From assembly GCA_031002005.1 (NCBI GenBank), contig JARYHS010008074.1, positions 344,992,932-345,056,931 on the forward strand: 64,000 nucleotides of DNA, written 5' to 3'. The position numbers were made by a program, and so were the translations under genes. This document shows positions 58,133 through 64,000 of this stretch, in pieces (position 1 is the stretch's first letter; the number at the start of each line of letters is the position of its first letter). The notes under the pieces are model-generated. The model did not search any database. It saw only the letters and a list, made by a program, of their open reading frames with translations, and was not told the origin of the DNA. Origin of the DNA: Vandiemenella viatica (lineage: Eukaryota > Arthropoda > Insecta > Orthoptera > Morabidae).

Positions 58133-58336
58133 GAAATTTTTATCCAAGAGTTCTCAATATACAGTAAACATGTTACATTTCCTGAGAGTAATGATGCTGA
58201 TAAAATTATTGCATGGCAGCCAACCTTCTAACCTGAAGTTCAGCGACTCCAAAGTCCGCCCCCCCCCCCCCCAAGTACCACTCCATGAAAGAAATCAAAC
58301 TCACATACTGAGAAATCTTACAATAAAAATTTGGTG

Positions 58337-59038
58337 GGGTGGGTACTTTCCCCACTTATCCGAAACTGGTACTAACCGGTTGAAATTTGGATTAAAAGCT
58401 TCCACACAATGTCCTCTTCACATTTTGCAATCTCTTTTTCAGAAAAGGCTCCACAAATTAAATTAAAAACGCCAAAATACGAGACGCTGCACAACCACAA
58501 AATGTTTCCGGCAGTGCAAAAATGACAAATTATCAGTGAAGGGATCATATCAACATAAACAGGTTAGTGAGGACCTATATCATTGTGGTCAGGGTTAGGT
58601 TGAAATTCAGCCTGGACCAAGAGAACGTGTAGAAAAGTTCATTCTGGGGCAAACCATCTCAGAAATGGTGGATTTGTTTACAACGGAAGCAATCGATTGT
58701 CTGATTGCTCATATCGATATAAAGATGGTGACATGCTACAGCTCAGAAAAATATTTTCCGTCTGTTAATTTGTGCGACTTTTCACAACGGAGGGAAGCTG
58801 AAATAGCGAGAAAACATCGCAACAAAGGAGTTAACCAACATTTCAATTAATTGTCATAAATTCTGCAATGCCAGAAGCATCTAATAGCTGTGTGTCACTT
58901 CCACATTTTGGCATTATTAATTTGTGGTGACTTTTTCGAAAAAAAAGATTGAAAAAGGTGAAAGCATATTATAGCACAACAATTAATCCAAATTTCAACA
59001 GGTTAGGAACAGTAAAGGAGGGGTGGAGGAAGTGCTAT
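58337..59038. mobile_element. MITE family A, copy 4
   Basis: Left CGAAACTGGTACTAACCGGT and right ATCCAAATTTCAACAGGTTA are inverted. Internal landmarks match copies 1-3, with the module at 58593-58620. Flanks at about 58130-58280 and 59040-59200 resemble each other (GCATGGCAGCCAACCTTC followed by a C run), suggesting another repeat on both sides. Confidence 0.7.
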
Positions 59039-59200
59039 CCACACCAAAATTTTATTTAAGATTTCCCAATATGCAATAAACATTTTGCATTTCCTGAGAG
59101 TCAGGATCCTAATCTTCTGATAACACATCGCATGGCAGCCAACCTTCCAATCTGTAGTTCAGTGGTTCGCAATTATCCCCCCCCCCCTTAAAGCAAACAC

Positions 59201-59620
59201 TCATATCTCTTAGAGTATGCCTACCACTTATAAGGAAACACGGCTAAAGTTCATACACAACATACAAAACCCGTTTAATTTGCAACTAATAGCGTTTGTG
59301 GTTATGTTGAAAAGCAGCCTGAACCAAGACTACACTATATATACTTAATGGAATCGTATAACATTCTTTCTAAAACGATACTGCCTAAAACAATGTGTAC
59401 AGATATTCAGGCCGATATGACTTTTTTTAACGTTCCTGCATAATGACTCTTAAACAAGCTCTTCTTACTACATGCACAATTCTTTACTAGCACATACCAA
59501 ACACAGAAAAAGCTGAAACTATAGAAACAACAAATTCCAATCTAAAACAATTCTATACAGAAACACCTTTGTTCTCCAAAAAGTGAAAGATTATATTGGA
59601 TTCCAAAATAACGTCACCTA
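59201..59620. other. non-coding; one diverged module
   Basis: GTTATGTTGAAAAGCAGCC, TGAACCAA at 59301-59326 is the last intact module before the 60-kb LINE region. Nothing else recognised. Confidence 0.4.
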
Positions 59621-59624
59621 CACA

Positions 59625-60075
59625 AACCATACGATGGCGAATTACTAAAATGGCGTCTACTCAGGGTAATGTCCTCCAATTCGCCAGAATTACAGTACGG
59701 AGTATAGTAAAATAGACTTACAAATTATTATTAAAACAAAAATTTTCACACCACTGTTTTAATTCCATACATTGTACAAGAAATAATTATCGCTTTGTTT
59801 AGAAACGCCACAATCTTAAAGGATCCGAACAGCAAACGTTAATAAGTATCTTAATAACAAAAAAAATAAAGATAACAACTACAATAACTCCCCAACAGCG
59901 AAAAATATAACAAAATTTACCACAGTAACAAGATCCGGAATTAAAAAATTCAATATTCCTTCGGTCAAACACAACGATCCCGCAATGGCGCAGTTCACAC
60001 CGAAAACGAACCAGATTCCAGTAGAAATGGCGGCCGGCGAAAAGACAGCGTTCAGAACAATAGCTCAAAGATATT
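59625..60075. promoter_or_regulatory. candidate promoter / non-coding first exon
   Basis: Four ATGGCG sites on the plus strand (about 59632, 59651, 59985, 60027), the last in AAATGGCGGCCGGCG. This is the type of YY1-like element found near starts of housekeeping genes. No transposon hallmark is seen here. It might be the upstream exon of lark (minus strand), or the 5' region of the LINE that follows. Purely suggestive. Confidence 0.25.
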
Positions 60076-60158
60076 CAATACATTCATTTACCATAGATAC
60101 CAATAATAGAGACTGACTGTAGAATGAGGAAAATTAATAATTAGCTGAATACTACCAA

Positions 60159-60755
60159 ATGCGAGGCCAAAATCTTGACACTCCGCCATCCGAGAAATCC
60201 CAAAAACTCCAAATTAACGACGATGAAATAGAATGGCATCCAGCAGATAAAGCAATAAAATATCTAGGACTACACTTGGATCGCAGACTTACATGGAACT
60301 ACCACATTAATCAGAAACTATCCGAAGCCTATATTCGCATCTCCAAACTCTATCCTCTTCTGAATAAGAGAAGCTCTCTTAAAATCGAGAGCGGGTTGTT
60401 ACCATACAAATCACTGATCCGACCCGCCATGTTATACGCATCGCCCGTATGGTGCACAGCCGCTCCATCCAAACTACAGAGAATACAGTCCCTACAAAAC
60501 AAACTTCTCCGCACTATCTTAAAAGCACCATGGTTCGTACGAAACTCACAACTTCACAGGGAAACTGGACTCCAAATCATTAAAACGTATATTATGAACT
60601 CTGCAAAAATCTTTATAGATAGCCTAGAAGCAACTCCTGGAGCACAGTACTACAATCTAGGCCGCCGATCAACGAGGCAACCACGTCTAAATTCGTATCG
60701 CCTACCACAAGACAACTTAAGCGACGACAACAAGATGCCATCTGACTATCCTTGA
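60159..60755 (+). pseudogene. Jockey-clade LINE, RT C-terminal part and 3' end
   Basis: A 198-residue open frame: KYLGLHLDRRLTWNYHINQK, LYPLLNKRSSLKIESG, YKSLIRPAMLYASPVWCTAA, KLQRIQSLQNKLLRTI, APWFVRNSQLHRETGLQII. These are the conserved post-palm blocks of Jockey-type RTs. The palm itself is missing (5' truncation). The 3' end runs into ATT repeats near 60820-60840. Confidence 0.9.
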
Positions 60756-61058
60756 ACACTGTATAAAGTTCTTATACTCATTTTCCTTTCATACTACTAA
60801 TAAAACATTTTAAATTATATTACCATTATTATTATTATCAATATCTTACCTGACTTTTTTACATATTAAATAATAATAATTCAGTTACAGAGGAATCCAA
60901 TTGGACTGACCTCAGGCCAGGCGATGTAATCAATAACTTTAAGATCACAAAACTGTATAGCAAAAATGTAATTGCTGGACGTTTTAAATAAAACATAGTT
61001 ATTAAAAAATAATTTACAGTTAAACAAATGCATAAGAAAATAATACATCCGCCAGAAG

Positions 61059-61480
61059 GTGTACAATCATAGCACACATAGTAATGAGCTAATTTGTAAT
61101 AAAAGAAAAACAACTTTAATAAAATTTGAACTTAGAAATAATAATATAGATAATAAGTTTAATCTGATTACAGATGAAGGAAACATTTATGAAATAAATG
61201 AACATAAGTTCCTTGGAATATACGTGAATAAGTTTCTAAATTGGAAAGCTCATGTTGATTTTGTTTGTAAAACAGTAAGTAAGGAAATCTTACTAATGAA
61301 TCAGTTGTGGACAGAAGTGTTTTAAAAATTACATACTATGGAATAATCTTTCCACATATCCTGTATGTAATTGAAGATTAAGGATCTTGTTGCCATTTCT
61401 ACATGAATAGATTGTTAGTGCTCCAGAAAAGATGTATCAATATCTCTGGTTGTTTAAATAGCAACACGCTTTGTATTCTG
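61059..61480 (+). pseudogene. LINE RT C-terminal fragment, left half of an interrupted copy
   Basis: KFLGIYVNKFLNWKAHVDFV, CKTVSKEILLM, then after a stop YYGIIFPHILY and LLVLQKRCINI. These correspond to the blocks seen at 60159-60755 but of a different subfamily. The right half is at 63598-63867. Confidence 0.75.
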
Positions 61481-61599
61481 TCGCTCAAAAAACGTTATAG
61501 TCATTCGATTATTATCGTTTTAGTGAGTGAAATAGTTTATTACGGTGAATAGACTGACTTTTTAAAGCTTTTGAGTAATTATTTAACTACAAGTGCAAC

Positions 61600-63115
61600 A
61601 GCGACAACCTAAGTTCTACAGATACCATAATCTCCACCATTTTTGGTGGAGATTATATACAAGGGGGCCCAATCGGTGTCCCTGCCGGCAGTGCAGTTCA
61701 CTAGGTTACAACATAGGAGAGGTAGTCGGTGAAGTGTTGAACACAGTGTTAAACTTAGACAACTCCACAAAACTGCTACCATCATCGGAAGAAGAAATGC
61801 CTCTATAAAAGCAGTCCAACAAGCGCCTGCTCCGAGACATCGACAACACAACAGCAGCCGATAGCTCTGAAAAACTTCCAAGGGTGGAAGTTGGCAGAAA
61901 CCAACATCAGCAGCTCATCGCAGCAACACCGGCAATAGGGAGCAACACTAACCCAGTACCGACTTCAATAAGTGATCAACGACCAAGCGCTGGCCCAGTG
62001 GTAAAAATAGCGAACAAATATGAATGGTATGAGAGGTGGCCCATATATTATTTTTGTAGAAAGCAAAGTGAGCAACGTTGGTAGACTACATCCCATGGCA
62101 GTCGGCTAACTGATCCACCATGAAGGCGAATTAGTAACCAAAAACATAGTGAACATTACTAAGTCAGGCAGAAATCGTATTAAAATCGAGACAATTTCCG
62201 GTCCGCGTGCTAACGTCCTAGCCCAAAGCAAAATTTTCCCTATGCACAACATGGAAGCTTACATCCCCATTTCCTTAACAACCCGCCAAGGCATTATAAG
62301 AAATGTAGACATTTCACTAACGGAAGAGGAGATAATGGAAATGATAAATGTGACGTTCAAGTAGAACGAATAAGGCGATTCACCAAAAATACAAGTGATA
62401 CCGATACAGACCAGAGAAGACCCTTCCCAGTTTGTGCAATTACATTCAAAGCGCAACGCCGTCCAGAATACGTGATAATCCATGGAGTAAGATGCCCGGT
62501 TGAACCGTACATTGTAAGATCCCCTCTTCCTGTATTTAGGTTTAGGTAAATGTAATCTGCCCGTCTTCAAGCTGTAATCTAAGCTGCTGAAACCGGCAGA
62601 TTATTTCCATTCACAGTTCAGAAACAACAAATAATAAATATCTAGACAACGAATTCTTTGAAGTAACACTCGAAAAACACTTTTATTTATATTCACAAGG
62701 GTCAAAACACACTTCTTACATTCCTTTTACTCAACAACTTACCAGATATATTTTATTCTCATCCATACCCTTGCCATATTTTCTTTGTCTTCGCCTCCAA
62801 AGATATACATTATCATAGATAATCATTGTCCATATATATTCTGGCCCTTAAATATACGTTTATCTTTATCATTTTTTCATAACAATTTAACACATTTGTA
62901 TTCACAATACAACTAATATTCAATTAACTTTTAACAAAATTTATTCACAAAATTTAAAGTGTAAGGGACTTTGTCACCTTACAACATCCCTTCGGTCCTT
63001 CAATGTTTCCAATGTTTGAGGTACGGTCATTATAGTAAACAATGTCGGAGTCAACCTAGATATAGCCATTGTTCTGGAAACCACCCTTTCAAAGAGTGTA
63101 TGAACTATCAAGAAC
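61600..63115 (+). pseudogene. Jockey-type LINE ORF1 (gag-like), interrupted
   Basis: 62149-62364 gives YIPISLTTRQGIIRNVDISL, followed by TEEEIMEMINV. 62350-62540 gives VERIRRFTKN and RPEYVIIHGVRCPVEPYIVR. 62998-63110 gives QCFQCLRYGHYSKQCRSQPR, YSHCSGNHPFKEC, the CCHC knuckles. This order is that of Jockey ORF1 nucleic-acid chaperones. An unrelated insertion separates the middle from the knuckles at about 62540-62990. A perfect 5' UTR hairpin, AATCTCCACC with GGTGGAGATT, is at 61629-61654. Confidence 0.8.
62540..62992. mobile_element. insertion inside LINE ORF1, possibly a solo LTR
   Basis: Non-coding sequence of about 450 bp separates PVFRF from QCFQC. It starts near TGTAATCTGCCCG and ends near CACCTTACA, giving TG...CA-type ends. 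I could not confirm a target duplication. Confidence 0.4.
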
Positions 63116-63190
63116 TAAGCGAGATATAAAAAAAATATTTTTTACCATCAATTTTTCTCGTCGAGTTACATAAGAATCCATCATCAAGGG

Positions 63191-63373
63191 TTATCGTAGA
63201 ATCCCCTGAATTACCACAAATCTCGCACCATTAATTAATCCCTGACTGGCATTAAGATTTCTATTTAACATAATAATAACATTTTTCTTTGAAAGCAATT
63301 TATGAGGCGGTCTCGCAAATGGATCTAGCGATTTGGATGAAATTTCATATGTAGATAACGTTTTGCTTTTCAA
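63191..63373 (-). pseudogene. Helitron/PIF1-like helicase fragment 2
   Basis: RPPHKLLSKKNVIIMLNRNL, then NASQGLINGARFVVI. Same region as 50696-50998, including TYEISSKSL upstream. Both copies are followed by a similar non-coding segment (GGCTCTAAC...TAAGCCTACT...), so they come from one repeat family. Confidence 0.75.
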
Positions 63374-63597
63374 GTTTTAACGTGTTAAAAAAAAAAAAAG
63401 GAGCAATTTTGGCATTTGGTTTCTCGAAAACGGCTCTAACCTTATTATGTAGAAGGTTCAGGTACCAGTAAGCCTACTGATGTTGGTTAAATTTCTCTTT
63501 GATTAACCTCAAAACACCTAGGAAGCCTTCAAGGCATTTATTTTAATCAAACTTTACTCAAAATCTTGGATATTAAACAGAAATCGATAGATGCCGA

Positions 63598-63867
63598 GTG
63601 AAGATCGGTCACCCAGGTACTATATATTTATATAGGGTTTTGTTACTGATTAGATGCAATTCAAAATTGAATAACATTAATAGTGAAAATCATAAATATT
63701 ACACTCGAATCAAAACTAATTTACATATCAAAAGATATAACTCCAAAGCAGCAGATATAAGTGCGTTTGAAATGGGAGCAAGACAATATAATAAGCTACC
63801 AACACATTTAAAGTCATTGACTGGAAATGAATTTAAAACTGAAGTGAAACATTATTTATATAATTAG
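63598..63867 (+). pseudogene. LINE RT C-terminal end, right half of the interrupted copy
   Basis: YLYRVLLLIRCNSKLNN, HKYYTRIKTNLHIKRYNSKA, EMGARQYNKLPTHLKSLTGN, EFKTEVKHYLYN and stop. This is the typical C terminus of CR1/Jockey-group RTs (N-YNTR..., G-K-YN-LP--IK). It continues 61059-61480, from which about 2.1 kb of inserted DNA separates it. Confidence 0.8.
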
Positions 63868-64000
63868 GCTTTATATGATCCTAATGAGATGTGAACTGTA
63901 TGTAATAGCATTTCTGTATTGAATTGTTGTAACTTAATGTTAATTTACTTACTCGAAGTTCCTGGCCTTGCTATGGAATTCATTTATATTGGAATTAATT

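Overview
The window reads as nuclear DNA of a large, transposon-rich arthropod genome, most likely an insect. It is AT-rich, has spliced introns, and carries decayed elements of nearly every eukaryotic superfamily. The species cannot be named from sequence alone. I see no bacterial genes, operons, CRISPR arrays or rRNA. A run of 1,000 N at 17,522-18,521 is an assembly gap.

One cellular protein-coding gene is well supported. It is a lark/RBM4-type RNA-binding protein on the minus strand, start codon at 42,748 and stop at 30,591. I assembled eight coding exons by hand. They give 361 residues: two RRM domains, a CCHC zinc knuckle, proline-rich stretches and an RFAPY C terminus. All junctions keep frame, and the first coding intron uses a GC donor. 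Its introns hold LINE, MITE and SINE fragments. A short 5' UTR piece lies at 42,749-42,772. The upstream promoter is not certain; a candidate is the ATGGCG-rich segment near 59.6-60.1 kb.

Everything else is mainly mobile DNA. 0.28-2.17 kb: hAT-like element with a perfect 8-bp target duplication. 3.2-10.2 kb: one LINE on the minus strand, interrupted by a CR1/Jockey-like LINE and by a PIF/Harbinger element. 11.8-17 kb: SINE fragments, a MADF-domain ORF, a GC-rich unidentified block and a second Harbinger-type remnant. 18.5-19.5 kb: dead mariner. 21.4-22.2 kb: MITE. 23.8-28.6 kb: cluster of Penelope-like elements in inverted-pair form, with GIY-YIG endonuclease coding and hammerhead-ribozyme-like cores. 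28.6-42.8 kb: lark. 45.4-49.4 kb: satellite with a ~167-bp monomer and a four-monomer higher-order repeat, split by a piggyBac element at TTAA. 51-59.2 kb: nested stack of MITEs, a Merlin (IS1595-like) transposon and a 429-bp foldback element. 60-64 kb: LINE fragments inserted in one another, plus Helitron-type helicase remnants.

The most unusual signals are three. First, a short module (GGTTGAAATGCAGCCTGG and relatives) recurs at about fifteen places, often mid-element, and two unrelated inverted-repeat elements have inserted inside copies of it. Second, hammerhead-like cores recur in the Penelope-like elements. Third, the piggyBac insertion can be subtracted to restore exact satellite periodicity.
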